From Actinosynnema pretiosum (GTDB lineage: Bacteria; Actinomycetota; Actinomycetes; Mycobacteriales; Pseudonocardiaceae): 64,000 bases of DNA. The translations under genes were made by a program, and so were the position numbers. The notes below the pieces were generated by a model. That model was given only the letters and a program-made list of their open reading frames with translations. It made no database searches and had not been told where the DNA came from. Shown here piece by piece: positions 17,239-24,736 of this stretch (position 1 is the stretch's first letter; every line of letters starts with the position of its first letter). The stretch lies in contig NZ_JAMTCF010000004.1 in the NCBI RefSeq assembly GCF_024171695.1, positions 434,001-498,000 of the forward strand. Direction: 5' to 3'.

Positions 17239-17960
17239 ACGAGCCAGAGCTGAAGGAGCGGATGCGGGACGCGCTGAGCGACCCGCCGCCCCCGATGGAC
17301 GTCAGGTCCGCGCTGGTCGCCGCGCGCCGGGCGGCCCAGCGGCGCAAGGCGGCGCGCAGCGCTTTCGCGGCGTGCGGCGCGGTCGTGCTGGTCCTCGCGG
17401 GAGTGGCGGCCGTCCACCCGCCCAGGGAGGGCGAGACGATCGCGCCGGTCTCCGGCGGCGACGGCGTACTCCCGCCGTTCCCGACCAGCGTCTCGTTCTC
17501 CCCCGCCGACCTGCTCGTCCAGTCGCTGGTCCAGGAGGGGCACGGCTTCGAGAGCAGGCTGGAGACCCACGCGGGTCTCAGCCGCGTCCCCGGCGAGCAG
17601 ACCCCCGTCAAGATCGAGCGCCTGGAGCACACCGACCGGGGCCACGGGGAGGAGATCAGCAGGTTCGTCGACATGGACCACTCCGCGGGCCGGTTCGGGC
17701 TGATCTCGGTCGTCGCGGACGACAAGGCCCGGTGGGACCCGAAGCCGTGCGAGGTGCTGGCCGAGGTGGCCCCCGAGGCCCCCGCCTGCACCCCGGAGGC
17801 GGGGGCGGAGGACGTGTCAGGCCTCGCCCTGTCAGCCGGGGGGGCCGCGCCGAACGCGGTGGTCCACCGGCGCGACGACGGGGTCTTCGTGTGCGTCGTG
17901 CAGCTGACCGGGCCGCCGGTCGAGATCGGCAAGCTGCGCCTGGTCGCCGAGGAGAGGTGA
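17235..17960 (+). CDS. Single-pass membrane protein, probable anti-sigma partner
   Basis: A 241-residue type II membrane protein. Residues 1-42 are a charged cytoplasmic part, residues about 43-60 (AFAACGAVVLVLAGVAAV) form the only membrane helix, and the rest is extracytoplasmic with two Cys pairs (CEVL/ACTP and FVCVV). It has no recognisable zinc-finger anti-sigma motif. Its start overlaps the sigma factor stop by four bases, so the two are made together; a role in binding or signalling to the sigma factor is inferred from this alone. Start is GTG 17235. Confidence 0.7.
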   Translation: MNEPELKERMRDALSDPPPPMDVRSALVAARRAAQRRKAARSAFAACGAVVLVLAGVAAVHPPREGETIAPVSGGDGVLPPFPTSVSFSPADLLVQSLVQEGHGFESRLETHAGLSRVPGEQTPVKIERLEHTDRGHGEEISRFVDMDHSAGRFGLISVVADDKARWDPKPCEVLAEVAPEAPACTPEAGAEDVSGLALSAGGAAPNAVVHRRDDGVFVCVVQLTGPPVEIGKLRLVAEER

Positions 17961-18019
17961 TCGGCGTGGGTCGGGAGATCCCCTGACCGGGTGGTCGCGC
18001 GGGTACCGTCCTGCCTGCC

Positions 18020-20038
18020 ATGCGAACCCTGCTCATCGACAACCTCGACTCGTTCACCGGCAACCTGGCGCACCTCGTGGCCAGGGTGAACGGCCGCGAG
18101 CCCGACGTGATCCGGCACGACGACCCGGACTTCCGGCTCGCCGACCTGCGGCGCTACGACGCCGTGCTGATCTCGCCCGGACCGGGCAGGCCCGACGACC
18201 CGCGCGACTTCGGGCTGTGCGCGGCCGTCGTCGAGCACGCCGAGATCCCGCTGCTCGGCGTGTGCCTCGGTCACCAGGGGCTGTGCCTGGGGCACGGTGC
18301 GACCGTCGAACGGGTGACTCCCCGGCACGGCATCGTGGACGAGGTCGCGCACACCGGGACCGACCTGTTCGCCGGGCTGCCGTCGCCGCTGCGCGTGGTG
18401 CGCTACCACTCGCTGGCCGTCACCGACCTGCCGCCGGAGCTGGAACCGCTGGCCTGGGCGCCCGGCGACGGGGTGCTCATGGCCGTGCGGCGCCGCGAGC
18501 GGTCCGCGTGGGGCGTGCAGTTCCACCCCGAGTCGGTCGCGGGCGAGCACGGGTTCGGGCTGCTGGCGAACTTCCGCGACCTCGTGGGCGGCCGGGCCGC
18601 GCCCACCCCGCCCCCGCCGCCACCCGCGCCGGTCGAGGCCGCGCCGGGACGGCTGCTCGTGCGCTCCCTGGACGTCCACCCCGACCCCGAGGCGGTGCAC
18701 GAGGCGCTGCACGGCGCGTCTCCCGACTCGTTCTGGCTGGACAGCAGCCGCGCGGACGGCGGGCGCGGCCGGTTCTCGGTCATCGGCGACGCGTCCGGGC
18801 CGCTGGCGCGGGTCGCCCGCTACGACGTGACCGCCGGGCGGGTCCACGTCACCTCCGCCGAGGGGGAGGCCGAGCACGACGGCCCGCTGCTCGACTGGCT
18901 GGAGGCCGACCTGGCGGCGTGGCGGGTGGACGCCCCCGACCTGCCGTTCGACTTCGCGCTCGGCTGGGTCGGGTACCTCGGGTACGAGCTGAAGGCCGAG
19001 TGCGGCGGCGACGCGGCCCACCGGTCCGAGCACCCGGACGCCGCCCTGGTCTTCGCCGACCGCGCCATCGTGTTCGACCACCGGGAAAAGCGCTGCCACC
19101 TGCTCGCGCTCGAAGGCGCGGACGGCGGTTGGCTGGACCGCGTGGAGGAGTTCCTCCGCGCTTTCCGCACCCCCGAGAAGGAATTTCCCGCCCCGCTGCG
19201 GGGCGAGGTGGAATTGCGGCACGACCGGGCGCGGTACCTGAAGCTGGTGGACGCCTGCCTGGAGGCGGTCGCGGCGGGGGAGAGCTACGAGGTCTGCCTG
19301 ACCAACCGGGGGACCGTGCCCGGCCGGATCGACCCGTGGCGCGGCTACCGGTTCCTGCGCGCCCGCAACCCGGCCCCGCACGGTGCGCTGCTGCGCTTCG
19401 GCGAGCTGTCGGTGCTCAGCTGCTCGCCGGAGCGGTTCGTGCGGGTCGACCGCGCGGGCGGGGTGGAATCAGAGCCGATCAAGGGCACGCGTCCGCGCGG
19501 CGGGACGCCGGAGGAGGACGCGGCGCTGCGCGCGGAGCTGGCGGGCAGCGTCAAGGACCGGGCCGAGAACCTGATGGTCGTCGACCTCGTGCGCAACGAC
19601 CTGAGCCGCTGCTCGGAGGTGGGCAGCGTGCGGGTGCCGAGGTTGTTCGCGGTGGAGACCTACGCGACCGCCCACCAGCTCGTGAGCACGGTGCGGGGGA
19701 GGTTGGCGCCGGGGCGCACGGCGGTGTCCGCCGTGCGGTCGGCCTTTCCCGGCGGTTCCATGACCGGCGCCCCCAAGATCCGCACGATGCAGATCCTGGA
19801 CGCGCTGGAGGCCGGGCCCAGGGGCGTCTACTCGGGCGCCCTCGGGTACTTCTCGCTGTGCGGGGCCGCCGACTTCAGCGTCGTCATCAGGACGCTGGTC
19901 GCGGACGCGCGCGAGACCGCATTCGGGGTGGGCGGCGCGGTCATCGCGCTCTCCGACCCCGAGGCGGAATTCGAGGAGACGGCCGTCAAGGCGACCGCGG
20001 CCCTCGCGCTGTTCCAGGCGGACTTTCCCGGCAGGTGA
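18020..20038 (+). CDS. pabAB: Aminodeoxychorismate synthase, fused PabA-PabB
   Basis: A 672-residue fusion. Residues 1-190 are a class I glutamine amidotransferase with Cys82 in GVCLGHQGL and His169/Glu171 in FHPES. A Pro-rich linker (about 195-210) leads to the chorismate-binding domain. The motif PIKGTRPRG carries the Lys that marks aminodeoxychorismate synthase rather than anthranilate synthase (which has PIAGT). DLVRNDLSRC and FPGGSMTGAPK complete the active site. The product feeds p-aminobenzoate for folate or, in some actinomycetes, p-aminophenyl antibiotics. No pabC or antibiotic genes adjoin. It converges on lsr2 across a shared hairpin. Confidence 0.93.
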   Translation: MRTLLIDNLDSFTGNLAHLVARVNGREPDVIRHDDPDFRLADLRRYDAVLISPGPGRPDDPRDFGLCAAVVEHAEIPLLGVCLGHQGLCLGHGATVERVTPRHGIVDEVAHTGTDLFAGLPSPLRVVRYHSLAVTDLPPELEPLAWAPGDGVLMAVRRRERSAWGVQFHPESVAGEHGFGLLANFRDLVGGRAAPTPPPPPPAPVEAAPGRLLVRSLDVHPDPEAVHEALHGASPDSFWLDSSRADGGRGRFSVIGDASGPLARVARYDVTAGRVHVTSAEGEAEHDGPLLDWLEADLAAWRVDAPDLPFDFALGWVGYLGYELKAECGGDAAHRSEHPDAALVFADRAIVFDHREKRCHLLALEGADGGWLDRVEEFLRAFRTPEKEFPAPLRGEVELRHDRARYLKLVDACLEAVAAGESYEVCLTNRGTVPGRIDPWRGYRFLRARNPAPHGALLRFGELSVLSCSPERFVRVDRAGGVESEPIKGTRPRGGTPEEDAALRAELAGSVKDRAENLMVVDLVRNDLSRCSEVGSVRVPRLFAVETYATAHQLVSTVRGRLAPGRTAVSAVRSAFPGGSMTGAPKIRTMQILDALEAGPRGVYSGALGYFSLCGAADFSVVIRTLVADARETAFGVGGAVIALSDPEAEFEETAVKATAALALFQADFPGR

Positions 20039-20044
20039 CCTGCG

Positions 20045-20088
20045 GTTTCCCCGGCTGCGGCGGTTCGCTCGCGGACAGCCGGGGAAAC
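20045..20088. terminator. Bidirectional hairpin terminator
   Basis: GTTTCCCCGGCTG (20045-20057) pairs perfectly with CAGCCGGGGAAAC (20076-20088), between convergent pabAB and lsr2. Confidence 0.85.
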
Positions 20089-20099
20089 GCTTGCGCGAC

Positions 20100-20441
20100 T
20101 CAGGAGGCGTGGGCTTCCTGGAACTGCACGACCAGGCCCTGGGGAATGCGACCGCGGTCGGAGATCTGGTGCCCCTGCGCGCGGGCCCAGTCGCGAATGG
20201 CCTGGGCCTGGGCCTTGTCGCCCGCCTTTACGGTGCTCTTGCCGCCGCCCTTGCGCTGCTTGCGCCCACCGGCGCGGCGCGCCTTGGCCACGAAGTCGGC
20301 CAGGGAGTCGCGGAGCTTGTCCGCATTGTCCTTGGAGAGGTCGATGGTGTACTCGACACCATCGAGCGCGAAGGTCACGGTCTCGGCGGCTTCGCTGCCG
20401 TCGAGGTCGTCGATGAGCTGGACGACGGTCTGCTGTGCCAC
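20100..20441 (-). CDS. lsr2: Lsr2 nucleoid-associated protein
   Basis: A 113-residue Lsr2, the actinobacterial H-NS-like protein that coats AT-rich DNA and silences acquired genes. The N-terminal dimerisation part (1-60) includes VQLIDDLDGSEAAETVTFALDG and the C-terminal DNA-binding part ends IRDWARAQGHQISDRGRIP with the minor-groove RGR at 96-98. GTG 20441 follows GGAGGAACA. Upstream lies a patch of lower GC (20460-20560), as expected for a gene that can bind its own promoter. In this window Lsr2 would most affect the relatively AT-rich promoter islands. Confidence 0.96.
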   Translation of the reverse strand: MAQQTVVQLIDDLDGSEAAETVTFALDGVEYTIDLSKDNADKLRDSLADFVAKARRAGGRKQRKGGGKSTVKAGDKAQAQAIRDWARAQGHQISDRGRIPQGLVVQFQEAHAS

Positions 20442-20671
20442 TGTTCCTCCGTGTGTGCTCGCATAGCGTGTGTTGCCCTCGACATCGTAACTACGCCACA
20501 CGCTTCGTTCGACACCATAGTGCACCGGCTGAATATCGCCTAACCTTTCGTCTGGTAAATGTGACTGATGCCCCCGGACGGGTCATTTCGGGGCTGCGGT
20601 TAAGTCGGGAAATGCGCGGTCGGCCTCGTGGTCGGGGTCACACCCGGTTGGGTGGCCTATCCTGGAGCGGG

Positions 20672-20686
20672 TACCCACCTGGGGTA
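20672..20686 (+). promoter_or_regulatory. CsoR operator
   Basis: TACCCACCTGGGGTA is an imperfect palindrome of the CsoR operator type (TA-CCC-n-GGG-TA). It starts 9 bp after a -10-like TATCCT (20658-20663) and ends 17 bp before the csoR GTG. Autoregulation is therefore likely. Confidence 0.7.
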
Positions 20687-20703
20687 GGGGAAGGCGGGCA
20701 GCG

Positions 20704-20985
20704 GTGCACGGTTACACGGAGGACAAGGACGCCTACCTGAAGCGGTTGCGCCGGATCGAGGGGCAGGTCCGGGGGTTGCAGCGGATGGTGGAGAACGACG
20801 AGTACTGCATCGACGTGCTGACCCAGATCTCCGCCGCCACCAAGGCCCTCCAGGCGGTGTCGCTGGGGTTGTTGGACGAGCACCTCAAGCACTGCGTTGC
20901 TCAGGCGGCGGCGCAGGGCGGTGAAGTCGCCGAGGCGAAGATCGCGGAGGCCTCCGCGGCGATCGCCAGGCTGGTCCGCTCCTGA
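20704..20985 (+). CDS. csoR: Copper-sensing repressor CsoR
   Basis: A 93-residue all-helical repressor of the CsoR/RcnR family. Copper(I) binding normally uses Cys-His-Cys, and these are Cys35, His60 and Cys64, with the same 25- and 4-residue spacing as in the Mycobacterium protein. The RRIEGQVRGLQRMV helix binds DNA. Start is GTG 20704. An operator-like palindrome lies just upstream, so it controls at least itself. No copper ATPase, chaperone or oxidase gene is in the window, so its other targets lie elsewhere. Confidence 0.93.
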   Translation: MHGYTEDKDAYLKRLRRIEGQVRGLQRMVENDEYCIDVLTQISAATKALQAVSLGLLDEHLKHCVAQAAAQGGEVAEAKIAEASAAIARLVRS

Positions 20986-21045
20986 AGCGCGACACCCGCC
21001 CCGCCCGGCGGCGCGCTCGCCTGATCGAGTAGAGTCGTGCCACCG

Positions 21046-21122
21046 GCCCCCGTAGCCCAATCGGCAGAGGCAGCGGACTCAAAATCCGTCCAGTGTGCGT
21101 TCGAGTCGCACCGGGGGCACCA
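21046..21122 (+). tRNA. tRNA-Leu (anticodon CAA), CCA encoded
   Basis: A complete 77-nt cloverleaf with a 7-bp acceptor stem GCCCCCG/CGGGGGC, a 3-bp D stem (GCC/GGC), an anticodon stem GCGGA/TCCGT with loop CTCAAAA (anticodon CAA, reads UUG), T stem GTGCG/CGCAC with TTCGAGT loop, discriminator A and genomic CCA. The variable region is only five bases (CCAGT), unlike the long arm of most leucine tRNAs. Confidence 0.92.
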
Positions 21123-22150
21123 CGTCTGACCAGCAATTGACGCTCTCGCGCGCGGTTGCGCGCCCCGGTGGCGACCTTCGACGGCGCCCGGCGACCGCAT
21201 TCCCCGTGCCGAGGCTCCGCCTCCTGATGGCTTTTCGCGCCCCGTTCCCCGTGTGGCCGCCCGGCGCCTTGTGCGCGCGGCGCGCGGTCGCCGAGGTGCC
21301 CGAAGCGCCGAAGTTCTTTTGCCCGAAGGGGCGACACCGGGCGGCCGTCGGGGAAACCGTTCACGGTCGGTGCCCGATGCGGCGCGCGGTGCCCGAGGGG
21401 GAACGCGCGCAAACCCCTCCGGAGGGCAGTGCCCGCACGGCGGGCGGACGTGCCGGGGAATTCCCGGAACCGCGCGCCGGGCGGGCGCGGCGTTCACGTC
21501 GCGGAACCTTCCCGATCCGCATCGGGGCACCCCCTGGTGAACGGGAGGCGCACACGACGCGCGCCTTCGGGAGGTTGTCGAGGAACCCGAAGTGATCGCG
21601 ATGGGGTGCGATCAGGTTCGGCGCGGGTCGGCCGACGAGAAAAGCGCCCCCCGCGCACGGCCACACCGTGCTTTCACACCGCGAGGTGAGCGGCCGGGAA
21701 CAACCGGCGCGCGCCGCGCGGGGGAGTGCCGCCCGCACCGGGAAAACCGGCGCGTCCGGGTGTTCGGAGTGGATCGAACGGTTCCGAGCCGCCCTCGGAA
21801 GAACGCGCGCCCCGTTCCCCGCCGAACACCCTTCCGGCCGTCCCCTTCGGACCGAACCGTTCCGTAGATCGTTTCCCGTCCGTGTCCGAACCGAGTCCTC
21901 GAACGGGGATGTCACCTTCTTCACCCACCCGTGGCGAGCGGTCGTTCCCGGTGGATCTTCGGCACCCCTCTTGCCGCCGGTCAGCCACCGATGAGCGGCC
22001 CGCTTTCCGCACCCGCCCCCGATCACCCCGGCCGACCGTTCCGGGTGAAGTGCTTAACACCACCGGGCAATACAGCGACCCGTACGGCTGTCCTGCCGTA
22101 GCCTCCGGGGGCCATTCAGAGGTACGACGGCGGGGACGCGCGGGGGTGTC
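21123..22150 (+). other. 1.0-kb gene-free stretch downstream of the tRNA
   Basis: No supportable gene. Frames on both strands translate to Arg/Gly/Pro-rich sequence without ribosome sites or domains. Purine-rich runs such as GGGAAAACC and repeated GAACGGTTCC-like pieces occur but are not regular. I saw no duplicate of the tRNA 3' end that would mark an integration site. Confidence 0.5.
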
Positions 22151-22519
22151 GTGAGGGACCGGCAGCAGCGCCTGGAGCACATGAAGCGCACGTTCGAGGA
22201 GCAGTCGGCGAAAGCGGGCGACGTCCAGCGGGCGATGCGCGACCTGCGCGGCCAGGGCAGGAGCCCCGACGGCGCGGTCACCGTGATCGCGGCCCCGTCG
22301 GGCGCGGTGGTCGACCTGCAGCTGACCGAGGAGGCGCTCAGGCGCACCCCGTCGGCGCTGCGCGCGGACATCCTGTCGGCCATCCAGGTGGCGACGCAGA
22401 ACGCGACCCAGATGCTGGACGACGCCGTGGGCCCGATCACGGGCAACCGGCTGGAGCGCATCAAGCAGGGCCTGTCGATGCGCCCGCAGGACCAGACCCG
22501 GGAGCCGGGCGACCGCTGA
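22151..22519 (+). CDS. YbaB/EbfC-like DNA-binding protein
   Basis: A 122-residue protein whose core resembles the YbaB/EbfC nucleoid-associated fold. Residues 1-35 form a long charged helix (RQQRLEHMKRTFEEQSAKAG), residues 40-60 a beta part (GAVTVIAAPSGAVVDLQL), and residues 60-115 a second long helix. Many Pseudonocardiales carry several such divergent YbaB genes, often in accessory loci; their role is unknown. It starts at GTG 22151 with little ribosome-site support. It converges on the HNH nuclease gene 19 bp downstream. Confidence 0.7.
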   Translation: MRDRQQRLEHMKRTFEEQSAKAGDVQRAMRDLRGQGRSPDGAVTVIAAPSGAVVDLQLTEEALRRTPSALRADILSAIQVATQNATQMLDDAVGPITGNRLERIKQGLSMRPQDQTREPGDR

Positions 22520-22538
22520 GGGGCGCGGTTGAGGGGCG

Positions 22539-23291
22539 CTAGTCCCGGTCGCCCGCGAGCGCGTGGGCGCGGGCGGGGTCGACCGGCAGCGACCGGTGGT
22601 AGGCCAGGTGCTCGGCGGAGATCCGGTGCCGGGGGTCGCGGCGCAGCGGGCCGAGCGGCTGCTCGGCGTTGACGTGCCGGACGTTGTCGTCCTCGTCCAC
22701 GTAGAGCGCCCGCGCGTCGAACTGGGCGTGGCAGTTCGGGCACAGGCACAGCACGTTGTCTGTGTGGTCGGGCCCGTGGTGCGGCGCGCCGAGCGCCCGG
22801 ATGTGCGCGGCGTTGCTGAAGTGCCCGTACCCGAGGTCCAGCCGGGTGCCGCAGAACTGGCAGCGGTCCTCGTGGATCGCCTTCACCGGAGCCGCGACGT
22901 AGCGCAACCGCTGCACGGCGCTGGTCGTGCGCTCCTGCCGGGGCGCGGGCTCGACGACCCGCCCCCGCTCCCACACGACCGCCTTCCCGGTGACCGGCGG
23001 CACGGGGGCCCGCGCCCGGTCGACGACGGTGAAGCCCAGTCCCGTCAGCAGCCGGGTGACTGTGGCCTGCCCACCGCTGAAGTCCGAGGCCCGCAGCGGT
23101 GCCCTGTCGGGCAGGAACCCGTGCGCGACCCCGACGACGGCCTTGGAGTCGTACTCGCCGCCCTCGTACACCAGCACGAACCGCCGAGCCTGCCCGAACC
23201 CGTGCCGCTTCCGGAACTCCTCGGCCCCCACCCGGTCGCACTCCGCGATGGCCCGCAGCACCTCGGCCCTGCCCACGTCGGCGTACCCCAT
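22539..23291 (-). CDS. HNH endonuclease with ScoMcrA-type N-terminal head domain
   Basis: A 250-residue two-domain protein. Residues 1-95 (MGYADVGRAEVLRAIAECD, then EYDSKAVVGVAHGF and the DFSGG...TVTRLLTGLGF end) match the N-terminal head domain of ScoMcrA, a type IV restriction enzyme that cuts phosphorothioated or methylated DNA. Residues 140-210 are an HNH nuclease: Cys144-x2-Cys147, AAHIRALG with His163, Asn179 in DNVLCLCPNCH with Cys184, Cys187 and His188. The SRA and sulfur-binding domains expected between them are absent and instead appear in the divergent neighbour. ATG 23291 opens the conserved start. The two genes share an 83-bp promoter region. Function in restriction is inferred from domain likeness. 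Confidence 0.8.
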   Translation of the reverse strand: MGYADVGRAEVLRAIAECDRVGAEEFRKRHGFGQARRFVLVYEGGEYDSKAVVGVAHGFLPDRAPLRASDFSGGQATVTRLLTGLGFTVVDRARAPVPPVTGKAVVWERGRVVEPAPRQERTTSAVQRLRYVAAPVKAIHEDRCQFCGTRLDLGYGHFSNAAHIRALGAPHHGPDHTDNVLCLCPNCHAQFDARALYVDEDDNVRHVNAEQPLGPLRRDPRHRISAEHLAYHRSLPVDPARAHALAGDRD

Positions 23292-23374
23292 GGCGGAAGC
23301 CTAGGAGGCGCTGGGAATCACTGGAATCGCCGGGGCGCGCCCGTTCGGCGAGGGGCTTCTGGCACTGTGATCCG

Positions 23375-24727
23375 ATGCGGATGACTTCGGACTCCGGCGA
23401 GCTCCTGAACGCGGGCTTCACCGTCGTCCCGGACGGCGACGGGTTGGCCGTGGTGCTGGAGAGCTCCGGCGGCAAGGGGCCGGTGGAGGGCAAGAGCCGC
23501 AACTCCGACTACCGGATCGGCCTGGAACTCCTCCTCGTCCGCCTCGGCGCCGCGAACGCCGTGCTGCGGGCCGCGCTGGTCGACTCGCAGAAGGTCCAGG
23601 GCCTGTCCCCGCTGGAGCGGAGCGTGCTCCGCGAACCGGTCTCCCTGCACGCCTGCCAGGACTTCGCCGAGCTGCGCAGGCAGCTCACCAGCGGGCAGGG
23701 GCGCATCGGCCAGAAGGAGGGCGCGCCCAAGGCGGGGAACAACAGCAAGCGGCTGCGGCTGGAGGTCGACGTCCCCGGCTACCGCGAGGTGGACGCGGCG
23801 AAGCTGGAGGCCTACCTCGCCGCCGCGCAGGAGCAGCAGGCCGACCAGCCGGAACGGCCCCGCAAGCCCGCTTCCCGCGCCGACATCACCTGGCCCGCCG
23901 CCAAGCTGCTCCACGACGTCCGCGCGCTCACCGCCGAAGGCCGCCTCGACCTCCCGGAGTCGCTCACCCTCCTCTGGGCCCTCGGCAGGCTCGTGCGCGG
24001 CGAGGAGCGGCTCGTCACCTGGCCCGAGTTCGAGCGCGAGGTGGGCGACCTGCTGGTCGAGTTCGGCGAGAACCGCACCCCCGAGCGCCCCTTCCGGCAC
24101 CTGGCCTCCGCACCTGACCTCTGGGAGGCCCGCGGCGCCACCGACGTCCCGAGGACTGCGGACGCCGGCTTCACCCTCCGGGCCCACACCGCGCTCACCA
24201 GGGGCAGGCTCCTGCGCGCCAGGATCATCGCCCACCTGGCCAAGACCTACCCGGGGCCCAAGGCCGAGGCGGTGCTGCGCCGGGTCGGGCTCCACGCCGA
24301 CGTCACGGCCCTCAACCGCCCCTCTAGCACCACCGCCCGCGTCGAGCAGGCCGCGCTGCGGGACCTGCTCCTCGACGGCCGCGACAGCGCCCCGTGCGCC
24401 CTCTGCGGCGAGGAGTACCCGGCGCGGTCGCTGGTCGCCGCGCACATCAAGTTCCGCACCGAGTGCGACTACGTCGAAGCGCTCGACCTCGCCAACGTCG
24501 CCATGCTCGCCTGCGCCCTGGGCTGCGACCACCTCTACGAGCTCGGCCACCTCACCGTCGCCCCCGACGGCCGGATCCAGGTCGCCGACACCCCCCACCC
24601 CGCCCTGCGCGCCCGCCTGACCGAACTAGCAGGCCGCCAAGTCCCAGCGCACACCCCGGAATCGAAGAACTACTTTCAGTGGCACTCCACCACCGTCTTC
24701 CGGCCCCCTGTCAGACCCGTCGGCTAG
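23375..24727 (+). CDS. HNH endonuclease with putative SRA-like and sulfur-binding domains
   Basis: A 450-residue protein with three visible parts. Residues 25-135 (RNSDYRIGLELLLVRLGAAN, VDSQKV, GNNSKRLRLEV) resemble an SRA-like module of ScoMcrA-type enzymes. Residues 168-255 (SRADITWPAAKLLHDVRAL ... PERPFRHLASAPDLWE) resemble the sulfur-binding domain that recognises phosphorothioate DNA. Residues 335-400 are an HNH domain: Cys341-x2-Cys344, AAHIK with His357, Asn374 in LANVAMLAC, and GCDHLYELG. It diverges from the head-HNH gene. The ATG at 23375 may be leaderless; ATG 23381 is an alternative. recQ follows after 9 bp. Domain names come from motif memory and need a profile search. Confidence 0.72.
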   Translation: MRMTSDSGELLNAGFTVVPDGDGLAVVLESSGGKGPVEGKSRNSDYRIGLELLLVRLGAANAVLRAALVDSQKVQGLSPLERSVLREPVSLHACQDFAELRRQLTSGQGRIGQKEGAPKAGNNSKRLRLEVDVPGYREVDAAKLEAYLAAAQEQQADQPERPRKPASRADITWPAAKLLHDVRALTAEGRLDLPESLTLLWALGRLVRGEERLVTWPEFEREVGDLLVEFGENRTPERPFRHLASAPDLWEARGATDVPRTADAGFTLRAHTALTRGRLLRARIIAHLAKTYPGPKAEAVLRRVGLHADVTALNRPSSTTARVEQAALRDLLLDGRDSAPCALCGEEYPARSLVAAHIKFRTECDYVEALDLANVAMLACALGCDHLYELGHLTVAPDGRIQVADTPHPALRARLTELAGRQVPAHTPESKNYFQWHSTTVFRPPVRPVG

Positions 24728-24736
24728 CCTTGCCCA

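Noticed and set aside
21123-22150. Integrated element using the tRNA-Leu as attachment site
   Set aside because: No integrase gene and no repeat of the tRNA 3' end nearby.
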